Below the pieces are notes generated by a model, which saw only the letters and a program-made list of their open reading frames with translations, had not been told where the DNA came from and searched no databases. A stretch of DNA of 51,403 nucleotides from Myceligenerans salitolerans (GTDB lineage Bacteria; Actinomycetota; Actinomycetes; Actinomycetales; Cellulomonadaceae): positions 1 through 51,403 of the forward strand of contig NZ_JAFMPK010000018.1 of assembly GCF_017349295.1 (NCBI RefSeq). The letters are read 5' to 3'. Below, piece by piece: positions 1 to 10,935 of the stretch (within the stretch, counting starts at the first letter, position 1; every line of letters begins with the position of its first letter). The position numbers and the translations under genes were made by a program.

Positions 1-20
1 GCCGCCGGACCCCTCTTCAT

Positions 21-56
21 GAAGGCCCCCACTCACACACGTGAGCGGGGGCCTTC
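21..56. terminator. Strong hairpin, probable intrinsic terminator
   Basis: Two 16-base arms (21-36 and 41-56) pair with one mismatch around a 4-base ACAC loop. No long T-tract follows, which is usual in high-GC actinobacteria. It lies downstream of the minus-strand aldo/keto reductase and could also end a gene entering from the left, so it may work in both directions. Confidence 0.75.
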
Positions 57-148
57 AACACACCCACAACCAAACAACCACGCACGCCCAGCCACGAACA
101 CCCACACACCCCAACACGGCGGCTCGGTACCGGCACAAGCTGCGTGCC

Positions 149-1135
149 CTACGCCGGCTCCACGACCCGCTCGTGCTCGACGCGCGGCGTCAGCGGCTCG
201 ACGGCGTTCAGGCGAGCTCGGGCGTCGTCCGGCAGGCCGGTCCGGATCGCGGTGACGGCCGCATCGAGCTGTTCAGGCCTGCTGCCACCGAGGATGGGCT
301 TGACGGCAGGCTGGTGACCCGCCAGCCATGCCAGGACGACCTGGCCGCGGGTCAACCCCAGGGCTCCGGAGACCTCGTCGAGAACGGCGAGGCGACGGTC
401 CGTTCCCGGGTGCTGGAACTCCTCGGGGATCTGCTTGGCGGGGTTGTCGTAGGCGCCCGACAGGAGCGGTGTGTACGCCCAGATCTCCAGGTCGCCGGAC
501 GAGGCGGCGAGGTCGAGATGCTCGTCGGTGAGGAACCCGAAGCGGTGCCCGGCCCCTGGCATGCCCGGGCGGGGATGCAGGTACGAGTAGCTGTACTGCA
601 GCGCACGCACGGGCTCGCGCCCCTGGCCGAGCGCTCGCGTGCGGGCGGTCGCGACCCGCCAGGCCGCATGGTTCGACATGCCGAGCCGCGTCGCGAGACC
701 GCCGTCGTGCAGCGCCGAGAGGGTATCGGCGACGTCCTCGATCGGGACGGTCCGATCCTCCATGTGAGCCCAGGCCAGGTCGACATGGTCCGTGCCGAGG
801 CGGCGGAGACTGCTTTCGAGCTGGGCGCGCACCTCCCGGCTCCCGAGGCCCGTGCGTGACGCGGGCCAGCGGCCGGCGATCACGGGTTCGGCGCCGAACT
901 TCGTGGAGATCCGCACCCGCTCGCGCATGCCGGGACGAGCCGCGAGCCAGCGGCCCAGGACCTCCTCGCTCTGCCCGCCGTAGCCGGTGTCACTGTCCCA
1001 GAACGCATAGCAGTCCGCGGTGTCGATCCATGTCCCACCCGCCTCCACGAACCGGTCGAGCAGGTCGAACGCGGTCCGTTCGTCGACAGTGGTGCCGAAC
1101 TTCATGGCCCCGAGGGCAAGGTTCATCGTGTCCAT
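149..1135 (-). CDS. Aldo/keto reductase
   Basis: This is a 328-residue NAD(P)H-dependent oxidoreductase of the aldo/keto reductase superfamily, predicted to be a soluble cytoplasmic TIM barrel. The catalytic tetrad is visible: Asp38 and Tyr43 in DTADCY, Lys79 in STKFG and His124 in WAHMED. The GGSRPEQL stretch near the C-terminus fits the cofactor phosphate-binding segment, and the length is normal. A second Met is four codons in (base 1126), so the exact start is uncertain. The gene is divergent from a MerR regulator, with a perfect palindrome between them, so it is probably that regulator's target. The substrate cannot be inferred. Confidence 0.9.
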   Translation of the reverse strand: MDTMNLALGAMKFGTTVDERTAFDLLDRFVEAGGTWIDTADCYAFWDSDTGYGGQSEEVLGRWLAARPGMRERVRISTKFGAEPVIAGRWPASRTGLGSREVRAQLESSLRRLGTDHVDLAWAHMEDRTVPIEDVADTLSALHDGGLATRLGMSNHAAWRVATARTRALGQGREPVRALQYSYSYLHPRPGMPGAGHRFGFLTDEHLDLAASSGDLEIWAYTPLLSGAYDNPAKQIPEEFQHPGTDRRLAVLDEVSGALGLTRGQVVLAWLAGHQPAVKPILGGSRPEQLDAAVTAIRTGLPDDARARLNAVEPLTPRVEHERVVEPA

Positions 1136-1150
1136 GACGAATAGCGTGCG

Positions 1151-1170
1151 ACCTGGAGCGCGCTCCAGGT
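1151..1170. promoter_or_regulatory. 20-bp perfect palindrome, candidate MerR operator
   Basis: The sequence acctggagcgcgctccaggt is identical to its reverse complement. It sits 15 bp upstream of the aldo/keto reductase start and 29 bp upstream of the MerR-family start. MerR proteins typically bind such dyads inside promoters with unusually long spacers, so control of both divergent genes is the natural reading. The assignment to this regulator is inference from position. Confidence 0.7.
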
Positions 1171-1199
1171 CAAGCGGTGAGGACCGGCATCATGGATCC

Positions 1200-1613
1200 A
1201 TGACCGATACCTCGAGCACCCGTACCTACACGCCCGCGGAGGCCGCGTCCGAGTCGGGGTTCAGCATCGACACCCTGCGCTACTACGAGCGCGAAGGCCT
1301 GCTCGCGCCGATCTCCCGTACGTCCGGTGGCCGGCGGACCTACTCCGAGGCCGACCTGGGATGGCTGGGCCTTGTGCGCTGTCTGCGGGACACGGGCATG
1401 CCGATCGCCGACCTGAAGCAGTATGCGCAGCTCTGCCTCGACGCCTCGACCATGGATGAGCGGCTCTCCCTGCTCCAGGAGCACGACCGGCGGGTGCAGG
1501 AACAGGTCGACCTGCTGGTGGGGCAGCAGGAACGCCTGCGGGAGAAGATCGGCTGGTACCTGGCCAACGGTGCCACGCCCGCCGAGCAGGAACGAGCGTC
1601 TGCGCGGAGCTGA
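1200..1613 (+). CDS. MerR family transcriptional regulator
   Basis: This 137-residue regulator has the MerR winged-helix N-terminus (about residues 10-78: YTPAEAASESG, then DTLRYYEREGLL and RTYSEADL). A C-terminal dimerisation helix follows, with LLQEHDRRVQEQ and a second amphipathic helix. There are no conserved cysteines in a metal-binding arrangement, so it resembles the aldehyde- or drug-responsive MerR branch rather than metal sensors. I chose the ATG at 1200 because the preceding in-frame stretch is antisense to the reductase. It probably autoregulates and controls the divergent aldo/keto reductase through the palindrome at 1151-1170. The effector is unknown. Confidence 0.88.
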   Translation: MTDTSSTRTYTPAEAASESGFSIDTLRYYEREGLLAPISRTSGGRRTYSEADLGWLGLVRCLRDTGMPIADLKQYAQLCLDASTMDERLSLLQEHDRRVQEQVDLLVGQQERLREKIGWYLANGATPAEQERASARS

Positions 1614-1786
1614 TCCCCGCCGCACATATCCACACACCAACTGGTCCCCAGTGTGTGCACCGGCCATGGCATGGCCCACCGTCCAACGCGCCGGCGACGG
1701 CGGTTCCACGCTGTGGAATCCTGGTTCTGCCCCGCGGATCGGTGACACCGCGGGGCGACCCGGTTCACCGAGACGTGAGGAGCCAC

Positions 1787-2539
1787 GTGGCAAGCAGCAC
1801 CGGCGGCGTGCAGACCGTCGAACGCGCGATCGACCTGCTGGAGATCATGACGGATCTCGGGGGCGACGCGACCTTGAGCGAGCTCAGCGACCGGAGCGGG
1901 CTCCCTCTCCCGACCATCCACCGGCTGCTGCGCACCCTGGTGCAGCGGGGTTACGCCCGCCAGATGCCGTCGCGCCGGTACGCGCTCGGGGCCGGGGTGC
2001 TGCGGCTCGCGGACGCGGCCGGCCGGCAACTCGGTGCCGCGGCCCGTCCGCACCTCGAGCGGGTCGCCGCCGCACTCGGCGAGACCGCGAACCTCGCGAT
2101 GTTGGACCACGAGATGGCCGTGTACGTGGCGCAGGCGTCGTCCACCCGGTCCATGCGGATGTTCACCGAGGTGGGGCGCCGGGTCCACCTCCACTGCACG
2201 GGCGTGGGCAAGATGCTGCTCGCCGCGCTCCCCGAATCGCAGGTCCGGGCCATCGCGGAACGCACCGGGCTGCCCGCCGCGACCGACCACTCCATCACCG
2301 ACGCCGACGAGCTCGTCGCCGAGCTGGACCGGATCCGCGGGCGCGGCTATGCGATCGACGACGGCGAACAGGAGATCGGCGTCCGCTGCTTCGCGGTGGC
2401 GGTGCCCGGGGCGCCGCTGGCGACGGCGCTGTCGGTGTCCGGCCCGGCGGCCCGGGTGCCCCGGGAGTTCGCCGACGACGCCGTGCCCGTGCTGCGCGAG
2501 GAGGCGGCGAGAGTGGGTGACCGGCTCGCCGGACGCTAG
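1787..2539 (+). CDS. IclR family transcriptional regulator
   Basis: This 250-residue protein has an N-terminal winged helix (residues about 5-68: VQTVERAIDLLEIM, LSELSDRSGLPLPTIHRLLRTL, RRYALG). An IclR effector-binding GAF-like domain follows (about 75-248: STRSMRMFTEVGRR, CTGVGKMLLAAL, IDDGEQEIGVRCFAVAV). The GTG at 1787 is preceded by a gaggag ribosome site. It lies directly upstream of malate synthase and close to an IclR-type inverted repeat at 2563-2579. By analogy with IclR/AllR regulators of glyoxylate and allantoin metabolism, it probably represses malate synthase and perhaps glcDEF, with glyoxylate or a related acid as inducer (inference). Confidence 0.92.
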   Translation: MASSTGGVQTVERAIDLLEIMTDLGGDATLSELSDRSGLPLPTIHRLLRTLVQRGYARQMPSRRYALGAGVLRLADAAGRQLGAAARPHLERVAAALGETANLAMLDHEMAVYVAQASSTRSMRMFTEVGRRVHLHCTGVGKMLLAALPESQVRAIAERTGLPAATDHSITDADELVAELDRIRGRGYAIDDGEQEIGVRCFAVAVPGAPLATALSVSGPAARVPREFADDAVPVLREEAARVGDRLAGR

Positions 2540-2562
2540 ACTTTCCACGATCAGAATACACA

Positions 2563-2579
2563 ATTCCGCATAGCGGAAT
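2563..2579. promoter_or_regulatory. Candidate IclR-family operator upstream of malate synthase
   Basis: The sequence attccgcatagcggaat is a perfect 7-bp inverted repeat with a 3-base spacer. IclR/AllR-type regulators commonly bind TTCCGC-N3-GCGGAA-like sites. It lies 22 bases before the chosen malate synthase start and just after the IclR gene, an appropriate position for repressing the downstream gene. Confidence 0.75.
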
Positions 2580-2601
2580 CTTGAGCGAGGAGAGTGTCGA
2601 C

Positions 2602-4188
2602 GTGGAGACTCCGGACGGTATCGAGATCACCGGCGAGATCGGCGAGCGGTACGAGGAGGTGCTCACGCCGGCCGCCCTGGAACTGATCGTCAGGCTGCAC
2701 CGCGAACTGGCCGACCGGCGCCTGGAACTGCTGGAGGCCCGCGAGCGCCGCGTCGAGGACCTCGCGGCCGGCGGCACGCTGGGATTCCTGGAGGAGACCC
2801 GCCACATCCGCGAGGACGACTCGTGGCGTGTCGCGGACCCGGCGCCGGGAATCGTGGACCGCCGTGTCGAGATCACCGGCCCCACGGACCGCAGGATGAC
2901 CGTCAACGCGCTCAACAGCGGCGCCAAGGTGTGGCTCGCGGACCAGGAGGACGCGAACACGCCCCGGTGGAGTTCGGTGGTCGGCGGTCAGCTCAACCTG
3001 CTCGACGCCATCAACCGCACGATCGACTTCACGGCGGAGAACGGCAAGACGTACGCGCTGAAGCCGGACGCCGAGCTCGCCACCATCGTCATGCGCCCGC
3101 GCGGGTGGCACCTCCCGGAGAAGCACGTGCTCGTCGACGGGCGTGAGACCTCGGGCTCACTGGTCGACTTCGCGCTCTACCTTGCCACGGCGGGCATGCG
3201 GCAGTTCGCCAAGGGCCTGGGCCCCTACTTCTACCTGCCGAAGATCGAGTCCCACCTCGAGGCGAGGCTCTGGAACGACGCGTTCGTCCTGGCGCAGGAG
3301 TATCTCGGCATCCCGCAAGGCACGATCCGCGCCACGGTGCTCATCGAGACCTACCCGGCCGCGTTCGAGATGGAGGAGATCCTCTACGAGCTGCGTGACC
3401 ACTCCGCCGGCTTGAACGCGGGCCGCTGGGACTTCATGTTCTCCGTCATCAAGTCGTTCCGGACGCGCGGCACGGAGTTCATGCTGCCGGACCGCAACGC
3501 CGTGACGATGACGGTGCCGTTCATGCGCGCCTACACCGAGCTGCTGGTCAGGACGTGTCACAAGCGCGGCGCGCACGCGATCGGCGGCATGGCCGCGTTC
3601 ATCCCGAGCAAGGACGAAGAGGTCAACGCCACGGCCTTCGCCAAGGTGCGCGAGGACAAGACCCGCGAGGCCGGCGACGGTTTCGACGGGTCGTGGGTGG
3701 CGCACCCCGGCATGGTGGAGCTGTGCAAGGAGGTCTTCACCGACGTCCTGGGCGACCGGCCGAACCAGATCGACCGCACGCGCGACGACGTCGAGGTCAC
3801 CGCCGAGCAGCTGCTCGACGTCGCCGCCACTCCCGGCGACATCACGGAGACCGGCCTGCGCAACAACATCTCGGTCGGGATCCAGTACCTGCGCGCGTGG
3901 CTGGGCGGGCTGGGTGCCGTGGCGATCTTCAACCTCATGGAGGACGCCGCCACGGCCGAGATCTCCCGCAGCCAGGTCTGGCAGTGGCTGCACAACGACG
4001 TGACGCTCGCGGACACCGGGCGCCGGGTCACGAAGGAGCTCGTGCACGAGCTCGTCGCGGAGGAGATCGCGAAGCTGCCCGGCGACGCCGCCGGCTACGA
4101 GGAGGCGAAGCAGACGTTCCTCGAGGTCGCGGTCGCCGACGAGTACGCGGACTTCCTCACGCTCCCGGCGTACCGCCGCATGGACTGA
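2602..4188 (+). CDS. aceB: Malate synthase A
   Basis: The enzyme condenses glyoxylate with acetyl-CoA to (S)-malate, in the glyoxylate shunt and in glycolate or purine-derived glyoxylate assimilation. At 528 residues it has the length of the compact A isoform rather than the ~720-residue G isoform. Recognisable family segments include KVWLADQEDANTPRWSS, PRGWHLPEKHVLVDG, the ATVLIETYPAAFEMEEILYE region and the GMAAFIPSK stretch. An upstream in-frame TTG at 2581 is possible, but the GTG at 2602 has aggagag about 8 bases upstream. An IclR-type operator precedes it and a strong hairpin at 4244-4283 follows. Confidence 0.95.
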   Translation: METPDGIEITGEIGERYEEVLTPAALELIVRLHRELADRRLELLEARERRVEDLAAGGTLGFLEETRHIREDDSWRVADPAPGIVDRRVEITGPTDRRMTVNALNSGAKVWLADQEDANTPRWSSVVGGQLNLLDAINRTIDFTAENGKTYALKPDAELATIVMRPRGWHLPEKHVLVDGRETSGSLVDFALYLATAGMRQFAKGLGPYFYLPKIESHLEARLWNDAFVLAQEYLGIPQGTIRATVLIETYPAAFEMEEILYELRDHSAGLNAGRWDFMFSVIKSFRTRGTEFMLPDRNAVTMTVPFMRAYTELLVRTCHKRGAHAIGGMAAFIPSKDEEVNATAFAKVREDKTREAGDGFDGSWVAHPGMVELCKEVFTDVLGDRPNQIDRTRDDVEVTAEQLLDVAATPGDITETGLRNNISVGIQYLRAWLGGLGAVAIFNLMEDAATAEISRSQVWQWLHNDVTLADTGRRVTKELVHELVAEEIAKLPGDAAGYEEAKQTFLEVAVADEYADFLTLPAYRRMD

Positions 4189-4243
4189 CACCGCATGGAC
4201 TGACGCCGTACGGACCGTGGGCCCGTCCACGCGGTCCGGCCGC

Positions 4244-4283
4244 GCCGAGGTAGTACCTTCGCCCTGAAGGCCGCTACCTCGGC
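4244..4283 (+). terminator. Terminator hairpin after malate synthase
   Basis: Arms 4244-4253 (gccgaggtag) and 4274-4283 (ctacctcggc) pair perfectly over 10 bp. They enclose an inner ccttc/gaagg stem. It lies between malate synthase and glcD, suggesting that glcDEF is at least partly a separate transcription unit. Confidence 0.75.
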
Positions 4284-4330
4284 GGGGCCGGTTCCCGCAG
4301 AGGCAGGGCCCGTGCGACGAGGAGGTTGCG

Positions 4331-5833
4331 ATGCCCGACAGGACGTCCGGTCGGACGGCCGCACGCGCGTCCGACGCGGCGCTCGCCGCCGTGACGGCGG
4401 ACCTCTCCGCCGCGCTCGGCGGCGAGCGCGTCATCACGGACCGCGCACGGCGCCGGACCTACGAGTGCGACGGGCTCGCCGCCTATCGCGTGGTCCCGGG
4501 GCTGGTGGTCCTGGCACGGGACGCCGCCGACGTCGTGACGACCGTCCGTGCCTGCGCCACCCACGGCGTCCCTTTCGTGGCACGTGGCTCGGGGACAGGC
4601 CTGTCCGGCGGTGCGCTGCCGCACTCCGAGGGTGTGCTCGTGGTCATGTCACAGATGCGGGCCCTGCGCGAGATCGATGTCCGCGCCCAGCGCGCCGTCG
4701 TCGACCCCGGTGTCATCAACCTGCAGCTCACCGCGGCCACCACCCCGGACGGCCACTACTTCGCGCCCGACCCCTCCAGCCAGTCCGTGTGCTCGATCGG
4801 CGGGAACGTCGCCGAGAACTCCGGTGGAGCGCACTGCCTCAAGTACGGCTTCACCACGAACCACGTCACCGGGCTGGACCTCGTCACGCCCGCGGGGGAG
4901 CAGGTCGAGATCGGTGGCAAGGCGCCCGACCCGCCCGGCTACGACCTGCTCGGTGCGCTGGTGGGCAGCGAGGGCACGCTCGGGGTCGTCACGGCGGTGA
5001 CGGTCCGCCTCACGCGGCTGCCGCAGGAGGTGCGGACCCTTCTGGCCGCGTTCCGCACGATCGACGACGCCGGCGCCGCCACGTCCGCGATCATCGCGGC
5101 GGGCGTGATCCCCGCGGCGATCGAGATGATGGACGCCCTGTCCGTCGAGGCGGCGGAGGAGGCCGTGCACTGCGGCTACCCGGCCGGTGCGGGTGCGGTG
5201 CTCGTGGTCGAGCTCGACGGGCACGCCGCGGACGTGGCCGGCGAGTTCGACGACGTCGTGCGGCTGTGCGAGGACAACGGTGCGTTCGAGGTGCGGGTCG
5301 CGGCCGACGACACCGAGCGAGCGCTCGTCTGGAAGGGCCGCAAGTCCGCGTTCGCGGCGGTGGGGCGGATCAGCCCCGACTACATCGTGCAGGACGGCGT
5401 CATCCCGCGCACCGCGCTGCCCCAGGTGCTGCGGCGGATCACCGAACTGGGCGATGCCGCCGGGGTACGCGTGGCGAACGTGTTCCACGCCGGCGACGGC
5501 AACCTGCACCCGCTCGTGCTGTTCGACGGGTCGCAGGCCGGCGCCGTGGAACGCGCCGAGGGCGTCGCCGGCGGGATCCTCGACCTGTGCCTCGAGCACG
5601 GCGGCTCCATCACCGGCGAGCACGGCGTGGGGGCCGACAAGGCCAAGCACATGCCGCGCATGTTCACGGCCGAGGACCTCGGCGTCATGCAGGCGGTCCG
5701 GTGCGCGTTCGACCCGGACAACCTCTCGAACCCCGGCAAGATCTTCCCGACCCCGCGGCTGTGCGGGGAGCGGCCGGGGCGCAAGCAGGGTGAGCATCCC
5801 CTGTCGGAGGCCGGCGTGGCGGAGGTGTTCTGA
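4331..5833 (+). CDS. glcD: Glycolate oxidase FAD-binding subunit GlcD
   Basis: This 500-residue FAD-linked oxidase belongs to the VAO/PCMH flavoprotein family and oxidises glycolate (or D-lactate) to glyoxylate (or pyruvate). The FAD-binding region shows FVARGSGTGLSGGALPHSEG, VDPGVINLQL, CSIGGNVAENSGG and LVGSEGTLGVVT. The C-terminal cap holds the metal-site-like segment NVFHAGDGNLHPLVLFD and GSITGEHGVGADK. The start ATG has gaggagg upstream. Its stop shares one base with the start of glcE (TGATG), showing translational coupling. D-lactate dehydrogenase activity is an alternative, but the DEF arrangement beside malate synthase favours glycolate. Confidence 0.92.
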   Translation: MPDRTSGRTAARASDAALAAVTADLSAALGGERVITDRARRRTYECDGLAAYRVVPGLVVLARDAADVVTTVRACATHGVPFVARGSGTGLSGGALPHSEGVLVVMSQMRALREIDVRAQRAVVDPGVINLQLTAATTPDGHYFAPDPSSQSVCSIGGNVAENSGGAHCLKYGFTTNHVTGLDLVTPAGEQVEIGGKAPDPPGYDLLGALVGSEGTLGVVTAVTVRLTRLPQEVRTLLAAFRTIDDAGAATSAIIAAGVIPAAIEMMDALSVEAAEEAVHCGYPAGAGAVLVVELDGHAADVAGEFDDVVRLCEDNGAFEVRVAADDTERALVWKGRKSAFAAVGRISPDYIVQDGVIPRTALPQVLRRITELGDAAGVRVANVFHAGDGNLHPLVLFDGSQAGAVERAEGVAGGILDLCLEHGGSITGEHGVGADKAKHMPRMFTAEDLGVMQAVRCAFDPDNLSNPGKIFPTPRLCGERPGRKQGEHPLSEAGVAEVF

Positions 5834-7280
5834 TGGCGCGCCCCGCACAGGAACCGGACCCGGACCGGATCGCCGACCGCCTGCGGGAAGCCGATACGGC
5901 CGGCGAGGTCCGCGAGGCCGGGCCGGGCGACGTCGTCGACGGGGTCGCCACGGCGGTCGTCGCACGGCCGGCGACGGTCCACGGCGTGGCGGCCGTGCTG
6001 CGCGAGGCGGCGTCGCAGGGACTGGCCACGGTCGCCCGGGGCGGCGGAAGCGCGCTGGACTGGGCCGCTCCGCCGGAGCGGGCCGACCTGCTCCTCGACA
6101 TGACGGGCCTGGACCGGCTCGTCGAGCACGAGGCGGGTGACCTCGTCGTGGTCGCGGAGGCGGGCCTCCCGGTCGCGGCGCTGCTGGAGGCCACCGGCAC
6201 GGCCGGCCAGGAGCTCGTGGCGGACCTGCCGCCCCGGCGGCTGTCCGGAGGATCGACCGTCGGCGGCGCGCTGGCGACCGGCGTGTCGGGGCCCCGGCGC
6301 CTGCAGCGGGGAGCGCTGCGGGACCTCGTGCTCGGCGCGACCGTGGTGCTGGCCGACGGGACGGTGGCGTCCAGCGGCGGCAAGGTCGTCAAGAACGTCG
6401 CCGGGTACGACCTCGCCAAACTCGTGACCGGTTCCTACGGCACGCTCGGTGTGGTCGTGCGGGCCGCGTTCCGGCTGCACCCGGTCCGGCCCGCGCGCCG
6501 CTGGGTGGTGGCGGCCGGTCCGCCGGCCGACGCGGCAGCTCGTGCGCGGGACGTGGTCACGTCCCAGCTCGCTCCCGCCGCGGTGGAGATCGACCGTCCG
6601 GCCGGTTCCCGGGAGGTCACCGTCGCGGTCCTGCTGGAGGGTCAGGAGACCGCCGTCGTCCGGCGTGCCGCGCAGGTGGCCTCCCTCACCGGCGGCGACG
6701 TGCGGACCGGTCCACCGGCCTGGTGGGGGGCGCTGCCCGACGACGGCGGATCGGGCGCGGCGCCTGCGCCGAACGCGGGCCGCGCCGCGGGAGCAGCCGG
6801 CCCCGCGGTCCTCGCGAAGGCGACCGCGACCCTCACGGGAGTGGGTGAGCTGCTGGCGGCGGCGCGGGAGGCGGAGGACACGCACGGGGCGGGGGTCGCC
6901 GTGCGCGGGACGGCGGCCGGCGTGCTGTACGTCGCGATCGGTGAACACCCGGCCGGCGCCGCCCGGGACGAGGGGCCGTCAGCCCCGGGAGAACTCGGCC
7001 GCCGGGACGACGGGCCGTCCGGGAGCGCGACCGGTTCGGAGCGGCCGCGGGCGGCCGCGGGGCTCGATCCCGCGGTGGTGGCCGCCGTCGTCCGCGTGCT
7101 GCGGGCCGCCGCGCCGTCCCCGCGGGACGGGACCGTGACCGTGCTGCGCGCACCGCGGGACGTGCGCGAGGCCGTGGACGTGTGGGGGCCCGTGGGCGGG
7201 CTGGACCTCATGCAGGCGATCAAGCGGCGGCTGGATCCGGGGCGGAACCTCGCGCCCGGGCGGTTCGTGGGAGGAATCTG

Positions 7281-7281
<1 letters not shown>
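5833..7281 (+). CDS. glcE: Glycolate oxidase subunit GlcE (FAD-binding)
   Basis: The second flavin-binding subunit of glycolate oxidase, with PCMH-type motifs ARGGGSALDW, LSGGSTVGGALATGVSGP, VVKNVAGYDLAKLVTGS and YGTLGVVVRA. At 482 residues it is longer than typical GlcE (about 350-400). The extra length comes from two low-complexity Ala/Gly/Arg/Ser-rich insertions, at roughly residues 300-320 and 375-410. The C-terminus (LMQAIKRRLDPGRNLAPGRF) is the normal family ending. It is coupled by one-base overlaps to glcD and glcF. It probably forms the membrane-associated GlcDEF complex. Confidence 0.9.
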
Positions 7282-8648
<1,367 letters not shown>

Positions 8649-8721
8649 CCCGGAAGCGGCCGGGCCTCGGTGACGGCGCGTGGGAGAATGGAGCCCGCAT
8701 CTGCCGCCAGAGAGGACCACA

Positions 8722-10935
8722 GTGAACGATTCGCCCCCTGACCAGGGGAATGACCGCGAGGGCAACCGATCCGACCGTGACGGTCAGGGGCACCGGGGCC
8801 CCCGCCGTGACGGCCGGGGATACGGTGACCGGCCGCGGCGCGACCTCGGCGCCGACAGGCGTCGCGACGAGCGCGGTGACGACGGCCGTCGTGACGGGTT
8901 CCGTCGCGACGATCGCGGGCATGACTCCGGGGACCGTCGCGGCGGCGGGTTCCGGCGTGAGGGTGATGGCCGGGGCGGGTACGGCCGTCGTGACGGCGGT
9001 GCCCGTCGTGACGACCGTCCGCGCCGCGGCGACGACGAGCGCGGACCGCGCCGGGACGACCGCGCCGGTGACCGTCCGGGCGGCCGCTACGGCGAGCGCC
9101 GGCAGCGCGACGACCGTGGGCCTCGCTGGGGTGATCGCGGCCGTGACGGCCACGGCGGGCGCAACGACGGCCGTGACGACCGGTCCGGCGGCCGCGGCTA
9201 CGGCGAGCGTGTCCGCCGGGACGACGATCGCGGACCGCGCCGCGAGGACGGCGGTTCCGGGGGCCGGCCCCGCCGCGACTTCGGGGCGGACCGGCGCCGT
9301 GACGACCGGGACGGCGGGTTCCGTCGCGAGGACGGCCGCGGTGGGCCGCGGCGCGGGTACGACGGTGACCGCGGCCCCCGACGGGACGACCGCACCGGTG
9401 AACGGCCCGGTACCGGCGGTTACGGTGATCGTCCGCGACGTGACGGCCGCGGTCCGCGCGGCGCGGGCCGGGGCGGCGACGACCGGGGCGGTCACGGCTA
9501 CCGCCGCGACGACCGCGACCACGGTGACCGGCCGTGGCGCCGGCACGACGACGAGCGTGGTCCCCGGCGTGACGACCGGGGCTTCGGCGGCCGTCCGGAG
9601 CGGGACGAGCGTCGCTCCGGTGATCGCCGCGAGGGTTTCCGCCGGGACGACCGGCGGCACGACGATCGAGGTCCACGCCGGGACCACCGGCCCGACGGTG
9701 ACCGCCGTGGGGGGTCCGAGCGTCGCGACGACCGCGGTTTCCGGGGCGATCGCCGAGGCTCGGGCGACGACCGCGGGCCACGTCGGGACTCGCGCGACGA
9801 CCGTGGGACACGCGGAGGCTTCCGTGACGACCGCGGTCCGCGGCGGGACGACCGGGGCGGCGGCAGGGACTTCCGGGACGACCGGCGTGCGCGTGACGGC
9901 GACGACCGGCGTGACGGCCGTCCCGAGCGGGTGCCCGATCCGGAGATCGCCGAGGACGTGACGATCGGCCAGCTCGACCGTGAGGCGCGAGCACGGATGC
10001 GCGGGCTGGGCAAGGACAACGCGGAGAGGGTCGGGCTGCACCTGGTCATGGCCGGGCGCCTGCTCGACGCCGACCCGGAGACCGCCTACCTGCACGCCCA
10101 GGCGGCCGTGCGCCGGGCCGGCCGGATCGACGTCGTACGGGAGGCTGCCGGTCTGACGGCGTACCGGACCGGCCGCTTCGCGGAGGCGCTGCGCGAACTG
10201 CGGACCGTCCGGCGACTCAACGGCAGCTCGGAGCACCTGCCCCTGATGGCTGACGCCGAACGCGGGCTCGGACGGCCCGAGCGCGCGATCGCACTCGCCG
10301 CCACACCCGAGGCCGAGACCCTCGACGCCGCCGGGCGCACCGAGCTGGCGATCGTGGTCTCGGGGGCGCGGAGCGATCTCGGCGAGCACGATGCGGCGCT
10401 CGCCGTGCTCGACAAGATCCCCGCCGACGAGGCGCCCGGTGACCTCGGCCTGCGGGTCCTGCAGGCACGTGCGGTCGCGCTGGAGGCGGCGGGCCGCGCC
10501 GACGAAGCCGCAGCCGTGCTGGCGGACGTCGATCCCGAGGCCCTCGCGCGGGCGACGGGCGCCGAGGAACCGGAGGAGGACGTCGTCGTCTACGACGTCT
10601 ACGACGAGGAGGCGGACGTCGACGACGCCGTGGACGAGCTGGCCGCGGACGAGGACGCCGCGGAGGGTGACGCCGCCGAGGGTGACGCCGCCGAGATCCC
10701 CGCCGACGCCCCCGTGCCGTCGGACGCGGAGATCGAGGCGGAGGTCGCCGAGATCCTCGCCGAGGCCGGTATCGACGACGAGGCCGCCGCCGGGGCGACG
10801 GACGCGTCCGCCGAGCCGCCTTCCGCTGGGGAGCCGGCCCCCGCCGCCGAGCGGGCCCCTGCCGACGAGCCGGGCCAAGCCGACGAGCCGGGCCACGCCG
10901 AGGAGACCGGCACGAACCAGGGCCCGGCGGCATGA
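8722..10935 (+). CDS. TPR protein with long Arg/Asp/Gly-rich repeat N-terminus
   Basis: A 737-residue protein in two unlike parts. Residues about 1-410 are a low-complexity, highly charged region built from variations of [17 protein letters not shown] and GDRP, with almost no hydrophobic residues and therefore surely disordered. Residues about 415-620 are helical and TPR-like ([42 protein letters not shown] and following), equivalent to Rv1691. The C-terminal ~120 residues are Asp/Glu/Ala-rich and acidic. The basic/acidic patterning with RGG-like steps suggests RNA binding or condensate formation (inference). I chose the GTG at 8722 with gagagg upstream. It overlaps the HAD gene by 4 bases. 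Confidence 0.85.
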   Translation: MNDSPPDQGNDREGNRSDRDGQGHRGPRRDGRGYGDRPRRDLGADRRRDERGDDGRRDGFRRDDRGHDSGDRRGGGFRREGDGRGGYGRRDGGARRDDRPRRGDDERGPRRDDRAGDRPGGRYGERRQRDDRGPRWGDRGRDGHGGRNDGRDDRSGGRGYGERVRRDDDRGPRREDGGSGGRPRRDFGADRRRDDRDGGFRREDGRGGPRRGYDGDRGPRRDDRTGERPGTGGYGDRPRRDGRGPRGAGRGGDDRGGHGYRRDDRDHGDRPWRRHDDERGPRRDDRGFGGRPERDERRSGDRREGFRRDDRRHDDRGPRRDHRPDGDRRGGSERRDDRGFRGDRRGSGDDRGPRRDSRDDRGTRGGFRDDRGPRRDDRGGGRDFRDDRRARDGDDRRDGRPERVPDPEIAEDVTIGQLDREARARMRGLGKDNAERVGLHLVMAGRLLDADPETAYLHAQAAVRRAGRIDVVREAAGLTAYRTGRFAEALRELRTVRRLNGSSEHLPLMADAERGLGRPERAIALAATPEAETLDAAGRTELAIVVSGARSDLGEHDAALAVLDKIPADEAPGDLGLRVLQARAVALEAAGRADEAAAVLADVDPEALARATGAEEPEEDVVVYDVYDEEADVDDAVDELAADEDAAEGDAAEGDAAEIPADAPVPSDAEIEAEVAEILAEAGIDDEAAAGATDASAEPPSAGEPAPAAERAPADEPGQADEPGHAEETGTNQGPAA
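8800..9930 (+). repeat. Degenerate coding repeat (Arg-Asp-Asp-Arg-Gly units)
   Basis: Short units of the type cgtgacgaccgcgg / ggtccgcgccg recur with variation throughout the 5' half of the TPR gene and encode the RRDDRG-rich region. Because the repeat is so GC-rich and regular, the +1 frame is also open (Thr/Ala/Val-rich) for over 400 codons, and the opposite strand is largely open too. The boundaries are approximate. Confidence 0.8.

Noticed and set aside
8800-9930. Repeat array considered as CRISPR or a mobile-element repeat
   Set aside because: Units are short, variable, without unique spacers, and in frame with a coding sequence.
8750-9961. Plus-strand +1-frame open frame (Thr/Ala/Val-rich, about 400 codons) inside the TPR gene
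   Set aside because: It exists because the RRDDRG-coding repeat is regular in all frames. It has no ribosome site and ends where the repeat ends.
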